Assembly: GCA_044226485.1 (NCBI GenBank)
Contig: JBGAGY010000001.1
Location: forward strand, 310,001-374,000
DNA length: 64,000 nt
Origin: UBA6663 sp044226485
GTDB taxonomy: Bacteria > Chloroflexota > Anaerolineae > Anaerolineales > UBA6663
Direction of reading: 5' to 3'
The translations under genes and the position numbers were made by a program. Below, one piece after another: positions 45,895 through 54,929 of this stretch. The notes below the pieces were generated by a model. That model made no database searches. It was not told the origin of the DNA and saw nothing but the letters and a program-made list of their open reading frames with translations. Position 1 is the stretch's first letter; each line of letters starts with the position of its first letter.

Positions 45895-46679
45895 GAAGCC
45901 AGTCTAGTCTGTTCAGACCGAGGTTCATTGTATGAAACGGCCATCAAGTTATCCTGCAAGACCGAGCTCGCCTGAAAGTATTCTCCCGGCGAAAATCCCG
46001 TGAGCCGCTTGAAGGTGTGATTGAGGTGCGCCTGATCGTAGAACACGTCGGGATCCAGGTGGCTGATGATATGCGGCGCCTGGTCGCCAAAGTCGCAGGC
46101 CTGTTGCAGAAAGGTATGAAGAGCGACGAGGCGCTGGAGGGCCTGGCGGCTCACGCCGAAGATGGACTGATAACGGCGGCGCTTTTGCCTCGGCGACAGA
46201 TGAGCGAGCTCGCCACATTCCTGCAAAGTCGGCGTGAGCAGCGGATCGGGGTGCTTACGAGTCTGGTGCGTCTGCAGATAGCGTGCGAATTGACTTGCGA
46301 AAACCGACAGCTTCCGGGGCTTCGGGCTCACCCACGACGCTTCGATGAAACGGTTGGCGCCCAGGGATGGCTGCCAGTACAACTCGGCAAAGCGCAGAGT
46401 CAGGCGAGCGCCGTACAGGACGAGTGGCGTGGTGAAGATCAACGTCAACGGTTGGGTGTAAAGCGTTCGCAGCGACTGGTCGGGGAGTCGATCCGAGCGT
46501 GGGCCTGACCCCTGTCGCACGCGCACGACGCCGGTCTCAACCAGGACGAAGTCGTAGAACAACTCCGGGATGAACAGGTCCACGAGCCTGACCGGCCGAG
46601 GGGTGTGGAGGGCAAGGCGCCAGAAGAACGCAACGCCCATGCGAGGTTCTCCTGGCAGCTTCTGAAACGCGATCTTCAT
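45891..46679 (-). CDS. AraC-family transcriptional regulator
   Basis: About 262 residues from ATG 46679; an in-frame start 20 codons earlier exists. The C-terminal third carries the AraC double HTH (RRRYQSIFGVSRQALQRLVA and FYDQAHLNHTFKRLTGFSP). The N-terminal part resembles the DUF6597-type domain of regulators found with small enzyme genes. It heads the three-gene operon with DUF1801 and SRPBCC proteins and likely controls it. Confidence 0.85.
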   Translation of the reverse strand: MKIAFQKLPGEPRMGVAFFWRLALHTPRPVRLVDLFIPELFYDFVLVETGVVRVRQGSGPRSDRLPDQSLRTLYTQPLTLIFTTPLVLYGARLTLRFAELYWQPSLGANRFIEASWVSPKPRKLSVFASQFARYLQTHQTRKHPDPLLTPTLQECGELAHLSPRQKRRRYQSIFGVSRQALQRLVALHTFLQQACDFGDQAPHIISHLDPDVFYDQAHLNHTFKRLTGFSPGEYFQASSVLQDNLMAVSYNEPRSEQTRLAS

Positions 46680-46859
46680 CGTCTGCGACCTGATGATTCG
46701 ATGGCGAGCAACTTCAATGCCAACCCCGGAAGAGCCCATTGTATCGGTAACGGCTCAGCGATGGGAGAAGAACGTGGGCAGAGCGGTTACGTCAAAGTCA
46801 GCCTTGTACGGTCGTCGGGCAAGCGAGTGCCGATCCCAACGGTCCGGCTACAATGCAGC

Positions 46860-47498
46860 GTGGCTCATCGCTCGAACGAGGAATGGCTTCGCGATCTCCA
46901 CAGCGCCGAAACATCTCGTGACGTCGCGCTCGCCGATTTGCGCGCAATCGTCCTGAGTGGCCTGCCCTACGCCCTCGCCCACTGGCTTAATCCCGATGAC
47001 CCGGCGTTCGGCCCGCTTGCCGAAGAAGTGGCGCAGAACACGTTGCTGCGTGTCCTCGAGCGCCTGGACGGCTTCGAAGGTCGCAGCCAGTTCACCACAT
47101 GGGTTCACAAAATCGCAGTCCGTATCGCCCTGACAGAGCTGCGACGCCGTAAGTGGCAGGATGTCTCGCTCGAGGCGCAAATCGAGAGCACGCCCTCCGC
47201 AGAGGAGCCGCACTGGGCTGCTGACACTGCCGCAGGCCCGGAGACGCTCGCCGAACGCGGCGACTTGCTGTCCCGGATCGAGCGCATGCTCCGGGAGGAA
47301 CTGACCGATCGCCAGCGTCAGGCGATGACGGCTCTGGCGATCCAGGGACTGCCGCTGGAGGAAGTGGCTCGCCGCCTGGGCACCGAACGGAATGCGCTCT
47401 ACAAGCTGCTCCATGACGCGCGCGTCAGGCTCAAGCGCCGCCTGGAGCGAGAAGGTCTGACGCCGGCCGAGGCACTGGCGATTTTCGCAGCCAAGTAA
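46860..47498 (+). CDS. ECF-type RNA polymerase sigma factor
   Basis: About 212 residues from GTG 46860. Region 2 is visible (LAEEVAQNTLLRVLERLDGF, then SQFTTWVHKIAVRIALTELR) and region 4 at the end (LTDRQRQAMTALAIQGLPLE, then LGTERNALYKLLHDARVRLK). The start is uncertain: further in-frame ATGs upstream add sequence unlike sigma factors. A TACAAT at 46849-46854 would place transcription initiation at or next to the GTG. A small zinc-binding protein encoded 28 bp later is a likely anti-sigma factor. Confidence 0.85.
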   Translation: MAHRSNEEWLRDLHSAETSRDVALADLRAIVLSGLPYALAHWLNPDDPAFGPLAEEVAQNTLLRVLERLDGFEGRSQFTTWVHKIAVRIALTELRRRKWQDVSLEAQIESTPSAEEPHWAADTAAGPETLAERGDLLSRIERMLREELTDRQRQAMTALAIQGLPLEEVARRLGTERNALYKLLHDARVRLKRRLEREGLTPAEALAIFAAK

Positions 47499-47525
47499 GG
47501 GGCGACCTTATGAAGACGTCTAGAT

Positions 47526-47843
47526 GTGAAGGACACGATGGAGCTCTTTGATCGGCTGCTCAGCTGGCTCAGGCGGAGGCACCCCGAGCCCGCCCGCGCG
47601 CCCCGCAGCGACGCGACGGCCATGCTGCTGTCTCAACTCGAAGACACACGCGAGGTCGAGATGTCCTGCGACGACGTCCTCGCGGTCATCGACCAGTTCG
47701 CGGAGTCAGCCCTCCGGGGCGAGGATGCCGCTGCGCTGATGCCGCTGGTCCAGCACCATCTCGATCACTGCCCCGATTGCCAGGAAGAATTCGAGGCCCT
47801 GCTGCGCGCCCTGAAGCACACCCAAACGGATCGCGCCTCCTGA
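47526..47843 (+). CDS. Small zinc-binding anti-sigma-like protein
   Basis: 105 residues from GTG 47526; ATG 47538 is an alternative. The motif HLDHCPDC is the Hx3Cx2C of ZAS-type anti-sigma domains, and it sits after a helical segment (DDVLAVIDQFAESALRGEDA). There is no membrane helix, so it would be a soluble regulator, as in RsrA/ChrR-type factors that respond to redox or zinc. Position directly behind the sigma factor supports pairing. Confidence 0.72.
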   Translation: MKDTMELFDRLLSWLRRRHPEPARAPRSDATAMLLSQLEDTREVEMSCDDVLAVIDQFAESALRGEDAAALMPLVQHHLDHCPDCQEEFEALLRALKHTQTDRAS

Positions 47844-48152
47844 CCCACGCGGCCGAGTGAATAACAGGGCGCTGCGGAGCGTCAAGTCAGACCACGCTTG
47901 AGGCACGCATCGAAGGCCTCACCCACCCTCGGCCTTCAGGACATTCAAATCATAAGAAACCCACCACAGGCCGCGTCTAGGCCGCGACGTGCGCTGTATC
48001 TCAAGCCGCGTCGACTCATAAAGCGTCGGCAGCCCAGCGTGGGTCCGACGATGGCGACCGGTTGCGCCCTGTCCCGGATCGACAGGCCGGCAGTTGTGCG
48101 CAATGACAGGTTTCCCTATTTTCGTAAGGTTTTTGCAACCTGGCCCTTCTAT
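47844..48152. other. Intergenic region
   Basis: About 309 bp between the anti-sigma-like gene and the VTT membrane protein. An in-frame open stretch precedes the latter, but it is Arg/Pro-rich and not protein-like. The promoter for the transporter operon must lie here; no clear element was found. Confidence 0.45.
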
Positions 48153-48881
48153 ATGAGTACCATGACAGCATCCGCCCCCCGCTCAACTTCAACTGTCGGC
48201 TCCGGCTGGGTCCGGCGCCACCTGCCGCAACTTGTCGCGGCCGGCGTGTGGCTCGGCCTTCTGGCGATGTACTTCGGATACACACTGACCCAGAGCCTTT
48301 CGCCGCTCGACGTAGCCGCGCGCCTGCCGGCTCTGCTCGCGTCATCGCTCTGGGGACCGCTGCTCTACATCGCGCTGTATGTGATCCGCCCCTTCATCTT
48401 CTTTCCTTCCACCGTGCTGACCGTTTTGGGCGGCCACGTGTTTGGGCCGGTCCTGGGCGTCGTCTATACGATCATCGCCAGCAACGCCTCGACGGCCCTG
48501 GCGTATCTCCTCGGGCGGTTCTTCGGTAAGGGCCTGATCCCGGTAGCCGGCACGACGAACTGGATCGAACGATACACAAACCGGCTGCGCGACAGGAGCT
48601 TCGAGACCGTCCTGATCATGCGCTTCATCTTCCTGCCCTACGACCTCGTCACCTATGTGGCCGGCTTCCTGCGCATCCGTTTCCTCCCGTTCATGCTCGC
48701 CACAGCCCTGGGCTCGATCCCGGGCACCCTGGCGTTCGTCGGGTTCGGAGCCTCGATCGAACGCTTCGACGGCTCGCTGCCTGCGCTCAACCCGGTGACC
48801 CTGGTGTCATCGCTGGCTGTGTTCGCGTTCAGCCTGCTCCTGGCTCACTGGTTCCGGCGACGTGAGGGGACGTCCGCATGA
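48153..48881 (+). CDS. TVP38/TMEM64 (VTT, DedA-like) membrane protein
   Basis: 242 residues with about six membrane segments. VTT-domain landmarks are PFIFFPSTVLTVLGGHVFGP, AYLLGRFFGKGL and the re-entrant FLPYDLVTYVAGFLRIRFLP. E. coli relatives YdjX and YdjZ are encoded next to the ynj operon, which matches the transporter encoded downstream here. It ends 4 bp inside the flavoprotein gene (ATGA overlap). Roles proposed for the superfamily include lipid scrambling and oxyanion or selenite handling; none is shown here. Confidence 0.85.
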   Translation: MSTMTASAPRSTSTVGSGWVRRHLPQLVAAGVWLGLLAMYFGYTLTQSLSPLDVAARLPALLASSLWGPLLYIALYVIRPFIFFPSTVLTVLGGHVFGPVLGVVYTIIASNASTALAYLLGRFFGKGLIPVAGTTNWIERYTNRLRDRSFETVLIMRFIFLPYDLVTYVAGFLRIRFLPFMLATALGSIPGTLAFVGFGASIERFDGSLPALNPVTLVSSLAVFAFSLLLAHWFRRREGTSA

Positions 48882-50308
48882 CGGTTGAACACCACGCCCA
48901 TATCGTGATCGGCTCGGGCTCCGGCGGTATGACGGTCGCGGTCGGGCTGGCAGGCCTGGGCCGGCCCGTCACCCTGATCGAAGCCCTCCACGTCGGCGGC
49001 GATTGCACCAACGTCGGCTGCGTGCCCTCGAAGACGCTCATCCACCTGGCCAAACAGTTCAAGCCCGGCATGGATCCGGACGCCGTCGCTCGCGAAGTGG
49101 CCCGCAAACGCGACGCACTGCGCGCCAAGGAAACCGAGGAAGTCGAGCACACGCCGAACCTGACGTTCGTGCGCGGGCGGGCGCGCTTCGTCGGGCCGAA
49201 GACGCTCGACGTAGCCGGTGTCGAGGGAACGCGCCGAATGGCGGCCGATCACATCGTGATCGCCACCGGCGCCCGCCCGCGCCTGATCGACATCCCGGGG
49301 TTGCCGGCGGAGATGGTCCTCACCAACGAGAGCCTGTTCGACCTGCGCTCGGTGCCGAAGCATCTCGTGATCGTCGGCGCCGGCGTGATCGCGCTCGAGA
49401 TGGCGTTCGCGTTCCACAAACTCGGCACCCGCGTGACGATGTTCACGCTCGACCGACGGCCGTTGACGCGCGCGATCTCCGAAGCCTCAGAGGCCATCCA
49501 GGCCGAACTCACCCGGCGCGGGATCATCCTGCACTGCGGCGCCGTCGCGAAGGTCTGCGACGCCTCAGCGCGCACGCTGACGCTTCAATCCGGCTCGGAC
49601 GAGATCACGCTGACGGAGGTCGACAAGGTGCTCGTCGCCGTCGGGCGCGTGCGCAACATCGATCACCTCGGCCTCGAAACCGCCGGGATCCGCGCCGATC
49701 CACGGCAGGGAATCCTCGTGAACGCCTACGGCGAGACCAACGTCAGGGGCGTTTACGCGATCGGTGACGTCACGGCGACCTCGGCCTTCACGCATTCGGC
49801 CAACGCCCAGGGTCGGCGCGTGACCCAACGGATCGCCTTCCCGTGGCTGCCGCTCGCGCGCCAGGAACCGCTCTTCCCGAGCGCGACGTTCAGCGACCCT
49901 GAGGTGGCCACGGTCGGCCTGACGGCGCAGCAACTCGCGCAGCGCTGCCACCCCGAGGCCGTCACCCGCGTGCGCGTGGACTTCAAAACACAGACCGACC
50001 GCGGGTACACCGACAGTGTCGAGAACGGCTTCATCATCGTCGATGCGATCCGCCTGACCGGCCAGATCCTGCACGCCACCATCGTCGGGCCGCGCGCGTC
50101 CGAGATGATCTCGTTCTTCACCCTGGCGATGAGTCAGCGGATCTCGCTCTATCAGCTGCAGCGGCTGGTTTACCCCTATCCCACCTACTCGAGCGGGATC
50201 CTCAAGGTCGGCGATCTGTTTCTGCGTGAGACTCTGACCCATCTGGCCCGCGAGATCGGCGCTTACCTGCGCTACCGATTTTCAGGGCCGACGGTCGCTT
50301 CGAAGTAA
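48878..50308 (+). CDS. MerA/lipoamide dehydrogenase-like disulfide oxidoreductase
   Basis: 476 residues, FAD- and NAD(P)H-binding. The N-terminal dinucleotide motif is GSGSGG; the redox disulfide is Cys43-Cys48 in GGDCTNVGCVPSK. A second Rossmann motif (VIVGAGVIALEMAF) and the FAD-side segment VRGVYAIGDVT follow. The C-terminal interface has YPYPTYSSG where lipoamide dehydrogenase has its catalytic His, and no Cys pair as in mercuric reductase ends the protein. Substrate is therefore unknown. It is coupled to the VTT gene upstream and precedes the ABC genes by 21 bp. Confidence 0.88.
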   Translation: MTVEHHAHIVIGSGSGGMTVAVGLAGLGRPVTLIEALHVGGDCTNVGCVPSKTLIHLAKQFKPGMDPDAVAREVARKRDALRAKETEEVEHTPNLTFVRGRARFVGPKTLDVAGVEGTRRMAADHIVIATGARPRLIDIPGLPAEMVLTNESLFDLRSVPKHLVIVGAGVIALEMAFAFHKLGTRVTMFTLDRRPLTRAISEASEAIQAELTRRGIILHCGAVAKVCDASARTLTLQSGSDEITLTEVDKVLVAVGRVRNIDHLGLETAGIRADPRQGILVNAYGETNVRGVYAIGDVTATSAFTHSANAQGRRVTQRIAFPWLPLARQEPLFPSATFSDPEVATVGLTAQQLAQRCHPEAVTRVRVDFKTQTDRGYTDSVENGFIIVDAIRLTGQILHATIVGPRASEMISFFTLAMSQRISLYQLQRLVYPYPTYSSGILKVGDLFLRETLTHLAREIGAYLRYRFSGPTVASK

Positions 50309-50329
50309 TCCCCCCAAAGGAAAAACCTG

Positions 50330-51634
50330 ATGCGTTGGCGACCCACCCTTCTGATCCTGATTGTCACCACCCTGGCGGCCTGCACCAACGCACCGGCACA
50401 GCCCAGCGTGCCCGCCGCTCCAGCGACATCGGTTCCCGGGCCAGCCATAGTGAGCGTCGAGGGCGCCGACCTGGCTCTCGATGACTGGGACAGCGTCCTG
50501 GCCACGGCGCGCGGACAAACGGTCAACTGGTACCTCTGGGGCGGCTCGGACAGCATCAACGCTTTCGTCGACGGCTTCTACGGCAAGGCCCTGATGGAGC
50601 GGTATGACATCACGCTCAACCGCGTCCCGGTGGCCGACACGGTCGACGCTGTCAACCAGGTGCTCAGCGAGAAGCAGGCCGGTGTCGACCCGGGCGTCGT
50701 CGATCTCATCTGGATCAACGGCGAGAACTTCTTCACATTGCGGCAGGCCGACCTGCTCTACAGCGGCTGGTCGCGCCGCCTGCCGAACAGCGCTCTGGTG
50801 AACTGGGACAACCCTGCCCTCAACCGCGACTTCGGCCATCCCGTCGAGACCTACGAGAGCCCGTGGTCGTCGGCGCAGTTCCAGTTCGTCTACGACTCGG
50901 AGCGGCTGACGGCGGCCGATCTGCCACGGTCCTATGCCGAGCTCAAGACCTGGGCCTGCGCGCATCCGGGGCGGTTCACGTACATCGCACCTGGGCCGGG
51001 CGGTTTCCTCGGGACCCGGTTCATCAAGGGCGCATTGTACGAACTCAGCGGTGGCCCGGCCGAGTGGCAGACATACGATCCTGCGACCTGGGAGCGCTGG
51101 GCGCCAGAACTCTGGGAATATCTCAACGCGCTCGAGCCGTGCCTCTGGCGCCAGGGTGAAACCTATCCAAAGGATGAAGCGGAGCTCAAGAGCCTGTTCG
51201 CCAATCGCGAGGTTGACTTCAGCCTGACCAACGACATCACCGGCGCCGGCACCGGCATCCAGGCTGGGCTCTTGCCGGCAACGTCGCGGGCCTTCGTCTT
51301 CGATGCCAACATGATCGGCGATTTCAACTACGTCGCGATCCCGGCCAACGCGCCGCACAAGGCCGCGGCGCTGGTGTTGGCCAACCTGCTCCTCGAGCCT
51401 GAGTTCCAGGCCGCGCAGATCCTGCCTGAGAACGGCTTCGGCCTTGGCTACGCCATCGACACGACGCGGGTCAGCGATTCGGCGGCCATCGAACACCTCG
51501 CGACCTCGGCCACGCGGCTGGGCGAGTCGGCCACCCCGACGACGGACCTGGCCCGGTCGTTGGTGGGCGACACAGCCGCCGAATACCAGAACCTGGTTGA
51601 GCAGGGCTGGCTGGCAGAGGTGGTTCAAAAGTGA
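50330..51634 (+). CDS. YnjB-like ABC substrate-binding lipoprotein
   Basis: 434 residues with a signal peptide ending in LAAC (Cys18). The mature start WYLWGGSDSINAFVDGFYG and IWINGENFF are characteristic of the YnjB family of binding proteins. AAAGGAAAAA precedes the start. The next three genes encode two permeases and an ATPase, each overlapping the one before, so a complete importer is present. The ligand of YnjBCD systems is not established. Confidence 0.86.
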   Translation: MRWRPTLLILIVTTLAACTNAPAQPSVPAAPATSVPGPAIVSVEGADLALDDWDSVLATARGQTVNWYLWGGSDSINAFVDGFYGKALMERYDITLNRVPVADTVDAVNQVLSEKQAGVDPGVVDLIWINGENFFTLRQADLLYSGWSRRLPNSALVNWDNPALNRDFGHPVETYESPWSSAQFQFVYDSERLTAADLPRSYAELKTWACAHPGRFTYIAPGPGGFLGTRFIKGALYELSGGPAEWQTYDPATWERWAPELWEYLNALEPCLWRQGETYPKDEAELKSLFANREVDFSLTNDITGAGTGIQAGLLPATSRAFVFDANMIGDFNYVAIPANAPHKAAALVLANLLLEPEFQAAQILPENGFGLGYAIDTTRVSDSAAIEHLATSATRLGESATPTTDLARSLVGDTAAEYQNLVEQGWLAEVVQK

Positions 51635-52515
51635 AGGCGCGCATGCCGCTCGGTGCGCGCCCGACGCCGTGGCTGGCCCTGGCTCCCGCCCTCGCACTGG
51701 TGAGCGTGTTGGTCGGCGTCGGCCTCGGCTATAGCGGGGCGCAGAGCCTCGGGGTTCAGCCCGAAATCGGGCAGACCACGCCGAGCCTCGAGGCCTATCG
51801 CCAGCTGGCGTTCGGCGAAGGCCAGGCCGGGCGTGAGTTCTGGGGTTCGCTCGTTTTTTCGCTGTGGATCAGCACAGCCTCTACGGTGATCGCTTCGGCG
51901 CTCGCGGTGGCGCTTGCGCTCTGGCTAACCGAACGGCGCCAGGCGGCCTCCCCGAGCGTCACGTTCGTCTTGAACTGGAACCTGGCATTCCCCCATCTCG
52001 TGTGGTCGGTGCTGCTCCTGCTCCTGCTGGCTCAGAGCGGCCTCCTCGCGCGGTGGGCCGCCACGCTGGGTTGGATCCAGACGCCGGCGGACTTTCCCGT
52101 GTTCGTCCGCGATCGCTATGGATTCGGGATCCTGCTGCAGTATGTGACCAAGGAGACGCCCTTTCTGACCCTTTTGACGTTAGCCGTCCTGCGCGCTCAG
52201 CCGGGCGCCTATGGCTGGGTCGCCGAGAACCTGGGCGCGACACGCTGGCAGCGGCTGCGCTACGTCACACTGCCGCTGATCGCGCCGGCGCTGACGTCCG
52301 GCGCGTTGCTGGTCTTCGGCTTTGTGTTCAGCAGCTATGAGGTGCCGGCCCTGCTCGGGGTTACGTATCCGCGGATGCTTCCGGTGCTGGCCTTGCGCTT
52401 CTTCAACGATCCGGATCTCCATGCGCGGACAGACGGAATGGCGATCAGCCTGATCGTGACGCTGTTTGTGGTCGGGGCGGCGCTGCTGAGTCAGCGTCGG
52501 AGCGTCGACGCGTGA
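51631..52515 (+). CDS. ABC transporter permease, YnjC N-terminal half-like
   Basis: 294 residues with about six membrane spans and an EAA-type loop (AENLGATRWQRLRYVTLPLI). The N-terminal periplasmic loop is long. In E. coli the YnjC permease is one double-length protein; here it is two separate genes. It overlaps both neighbours by 4 bp (the GTG start lies inside the lipoprotein stop). Confidence 0.87.
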   Translation: MKARMPLGARPTPWLALAPALALVSVLVGVGLGYSGAQSLGVQPEIGQTTPSLEAYRQLAFGEGQAGREFWGSLVFSLWISTASTVIASALAVALALWLTERRQAASPSVTFVLNWNLAFPHLVWSVLLLLLLAQSGLLARWAATLGWIQTPADFPVFVRDRYGFGILLQYVTKETPFLTLLTLAVLRAQPGAYGWVAENLGATRWQRLRYVTLPLIAPALTSGALLVFGFVFSSYEVPALLGVTYPRMLPVLALRFFNDPDLHARTDGMAISLIVTLFVVGAALLSQRRSVDA

Positions 52516-53300
52516 TGCGCGCGTTGCTGCAACGTGTCGGGCTGGCTGGCGCGCTGCTCGCGCCATTGGGGATCTTCGCGCTGTCGGCGTTGTCGCTGCG
52601 CTGGTTCTACCCGCAACTGTTCCCGACCGAGTGGACAACAGCAACGCTCCAGCGCACACTCGCCGACCCGCAAGTGGGTGCCGGTATCCGCGATGGGCTG
52701 ACGATCGCGGTCGCCGTCACGGCGCTGTCGCTCCTCATCGGCTACCCGGCTGCGCGTGCACTGGGATTGCACCGATTTGCCGGACAGCAGGCGGCCTGGA
52801 TCCTGCTCTTCCTCCCGACTGTGGTGCCGCCGCTGGCCATCGGTATGGGGCTCAACATCGTCTTCCTGAGGGTTGGGCTCGCCGGTACGCTTGTCGGCGT
52901 GATTCTGGCTCACCTCGTTCCCACCCTGCCCTACGTGATCTTCACCCTGGCCGGCGCCTTCGCGCGTTACGACGAAGGCTTCGAGCATCAGGCCCTGGCG
53001 CTGGGTGCCGGCCGTTGGCGAACGCTCCTCACGATCACTCTGCCGCTGTTCGCGCCGAGCCTGCTGGTCGCCGGCCTGTTCGCCTTCCTGATCTCGTGGA
53101 GCCAATACTTGCTGACGCTGCTGGTTGGCGCGGGCCGCATCCTGACTTTGCCCGTGCTGGTCTTCTCGGCCGCGGCCGGAGGCAACCCGGGCACGACCGC
53201 CGCGCTCTCGCTCATTTTTCTAGCGCCACCCTTGATCGTCATTGCCGCGACCGCCTGGCAGTTGCGCCAGCCCGACGGTCCCATTCACGAGCCTTTCTGA
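52512..53300 (+). CDS. ABC transporter permease, YnjC C-terminal half-like
   Basis: 262 residues with six predicted membrane spans and the EAA loop ALALGAGRWRTLLTITLPLF. It pairs with the preceding permease. Its stop shares one base with the ATPase start. Together the two proteins would form the channel that E. coli makes as one polypeptide. Confidence 0.88.
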   Translation: MMRALLQRVGLAGALLAPLGIFALSALSLRWFYPQLFPTEWTTATLQRTLADPQVGAGIRDGLTIAVAVTALSLLIGYPAARALGLHRFAGQQAAWILLFLPTVVPPLAIGMGLNIVFLRVGLAGTLVGVILAHLVPTLPYVIFTLAGAFARYDEGFEHQALALGAGRWRTLLTITLPLFAPSLLVAGLFAFLISWSQYLLTLLVGAGRILTLPVLVFSAAAGGNPGTTAALSLIFLAPPLIVIAATAWQLRQPDGPIHEPF

Positions 53301-54337
53301 TGACCGCTGTCGATCTGATCGCCCTCCACAAACGCTACCCTGGCCGTGCCACGCCAGTGCTGGCCGACCTGTCGCTCTCGGTCGCACCCGGCGAGCTTGT
53401 CGCGTTGCTGGGTCCATCGGGCGCCGGCAAGTCCACGCTGCTCAAGGTGATCGCGGGCTTCGAACGGCCCGATGCCGGTGACGTGATGTTCGATGGCGAG
53501 TCGATCCTGAACCACCCGCCGAATAAGCGCGGTGCCGTGTTCATGTTCCAGAAGGCGTATCTGTTTCCGTTTCTCTCGGTGGCCGACAATATCGGGTTCG
53601 GGCTGAAGGTCAAGGGATATAGTGCCCGCGACGTCCTGCGTGAGGTCGGCCGAATGCTCGACCTGATCGGCCTGCCCGGGATCGAGCGCCGGCGGCCCGC
53701 GCAACTCTCAGGTGGCGAGCAACAGCGCGTCGCGCTGGCGCGGGCGCTCGTTACGCGTCCCAACGTGCTCCTGCTGGATGAACCCCTCAGCAGCCTCGAC
53801 ACCGCGGCGCGCCAGCATCTGCAATCCGCCATCCGGCGTCTGCAGTGCGAGCTCGCGATTACGACGATCCTGGTGACGCACGACCTGGGTGAAGCGATGG
53901 GGATGTCGGATCGGATGGCCGTGATTCAAGACGGCGCCATCATCGGGCTGGATGTTCCCCAGCGTCTCTTCCAGCGACCGGCCCGTCGATCGGTGGCCGG
54001 CTTCATGGGGATCTCGACGTTCCTCAGCGGTCGGCGCGAGGCAGACGGGCTCGAGACCGCGCATGTCCGGCTTCACCGGGGCCCGAGCCTGCCCGACGGG
54101 CACACCCTCTTTGCCATCCGCCCTGAGCACATCAAGGTGCAGGCCGAGCCGGGGCAGAACACCTTGGCCGGCGTCGTCGTCGAGTGCGTATTCCGCGGCG
54201 AGCAACTGGAGTACACGATCGCAGTCGGAGATCTCAGCGTGCGCGCGCGGCTGGCGATGCCGGCCCCGATGTTCGTACACGGCGCGTCCGTCTACGTCGA
54301 CTTTCCGGCCGAACACCTCTTCGCGATCCAGCCCTGA
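53300..54337 (+). CDS. ABC transporter ATPase, YnjD-like
   Basis: 345 residues. Walker A is GPSGAGKST (near 38-46), the signature is LSGGEQQRVALARAL, Walker B is VLLLDEPLSSLD and the switch His is in THDLGEA. After residue 240 a TOBE-like domain follows, making it longer than E. coli YnjD. A longer in-frame reading upstream overlaps the permease and was dismissed. It powers the YnjBC-like importer; its stop lies 11 bp from the stop of the convergent peroxiredoxin-like gene. Confidence 0.9.
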   Translation: MTAVDLIALHKRYPGRATPVLADLSLSVAPGELVALLGPSGAGKSTLLKVIAGFERPDAGDVMFDGESILNHPPNKRGAVFMFQKAYLFPFLSVADNIGFGLKVKGYSARDVLREVGRMLDLIGLPGIERRRPAQLSGGEQQRVALARALVTRPNVLLLDEPLSSLDTAARQHLQSAIRRLQCELAITTILVTHDLGEAMGMSDRMAVIQDGAIIGLDVPQRLFQRPARRSVAGFMGISTFLSGRREADGLETAHVRLHRGPSLPDGHTLFAIRPEHIKVQAEPGQNTLAGVVVECVFRGEQLEYTIAVGDLSVRARLAMPAPMFVHGASVYVDFPAEHLFAIQP

Positions 54338-54348
54338 CGGAGCGCGCT

Positions 54349-54906
54349 TCAGCGCCCCGTCCTGATCGAAGTGAGCACTTCCAGCAACTGGGCAACCGAG
54401 GGCCGATCGACGGGCTCGCGGCTCGGGTGGACCAGGCGCAGCCGACCGGTGGGATCCACAACGAAGTCGCCGCCGAGCTGCGACAGGTCCTCACCTTGAG
54501 ATGTGTGGGTCGGTGTTCCGGCCAGCCAGGCACGGAAGTAGAACCAGCGCGTGCGCAGGCTACGCGAGCGCCAGAACGATCGCTCCAGGCCGTAGGCTGT
54601 GTAGACCGAACGATCGCGGTCGATGCCGACGCGAAAATCGCCGCAGGTCTCGCTCAGCCAGCGCTGCACGGCCGGCAGCGTCCCGAACGACACGATCAGC
54701 ACGCGAGCGTTCAGGTCCGCGAGTGTATTGCTTCGGCCGCACAGCTCGGTCACGTGGGCGCGACAGGGCAGACACCCGAGATGACGCAGGAAGACGAGCA
54801 CGACCGAGCGGCCGTCAGCCAGAATGTCGCGAAGCGTGATCGTCTCGCCTTCCACGGTGGTCAATGCGAAATCCGGGGCGGGCTCGCCCAGTTGCAGATG
54901 AGTCAT
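54349..54906 (-). CDS. Peroxiredoxin-like (AhpC/TSA) protein with CxxC
   Basis: 185 residues from ATG 54906 (AAGGAA upstream). It has a thioredoxin fold with GEPAPDFALTTVEGETITLR and the active-site motif Cys45-Leu-Pro-Cys48, as in the AhpC/TSA subgroup that includes Prx-like SelL proteins. A C-terminal segment GGDFVVDPTGRLRLVHPSR completes the fold. It should reduce a peroxide or disulfide in the cytoplasm. It is the third gene of the minus-strand operon with the halogenase-like and CDP-alcohol phosphotransferase genes. Confidence 0.82.
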   Translation of the reverse strand: MTHLQLGEPAPDFALTTVEGETITLRDILADGRSVVLVFLRHLGCLPCRAHVTELCGRSNTLADLNARVLIVSFGTLPAVQRWLSETCGDFRVGIDRDRSVYTAYGLERSFWRSRSLRTRWFYFRAWLAGTPTHTSQGEDLSQLGGDFVVDPTGRLRLVHPSREPVDRPSVAQLLEVLTSIRTGR

Positions 54907-54929
54907 CAAAGGTTCCTTCTTGTTCAGCC

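Noticed and set aside
52631..53299. N-terminal extension of the YnjD-like ATPase
   Set aside because: The extra residues lie over the permease gene in another frame, and the family start MTAVDLIALHKRY matches ATG 53300.
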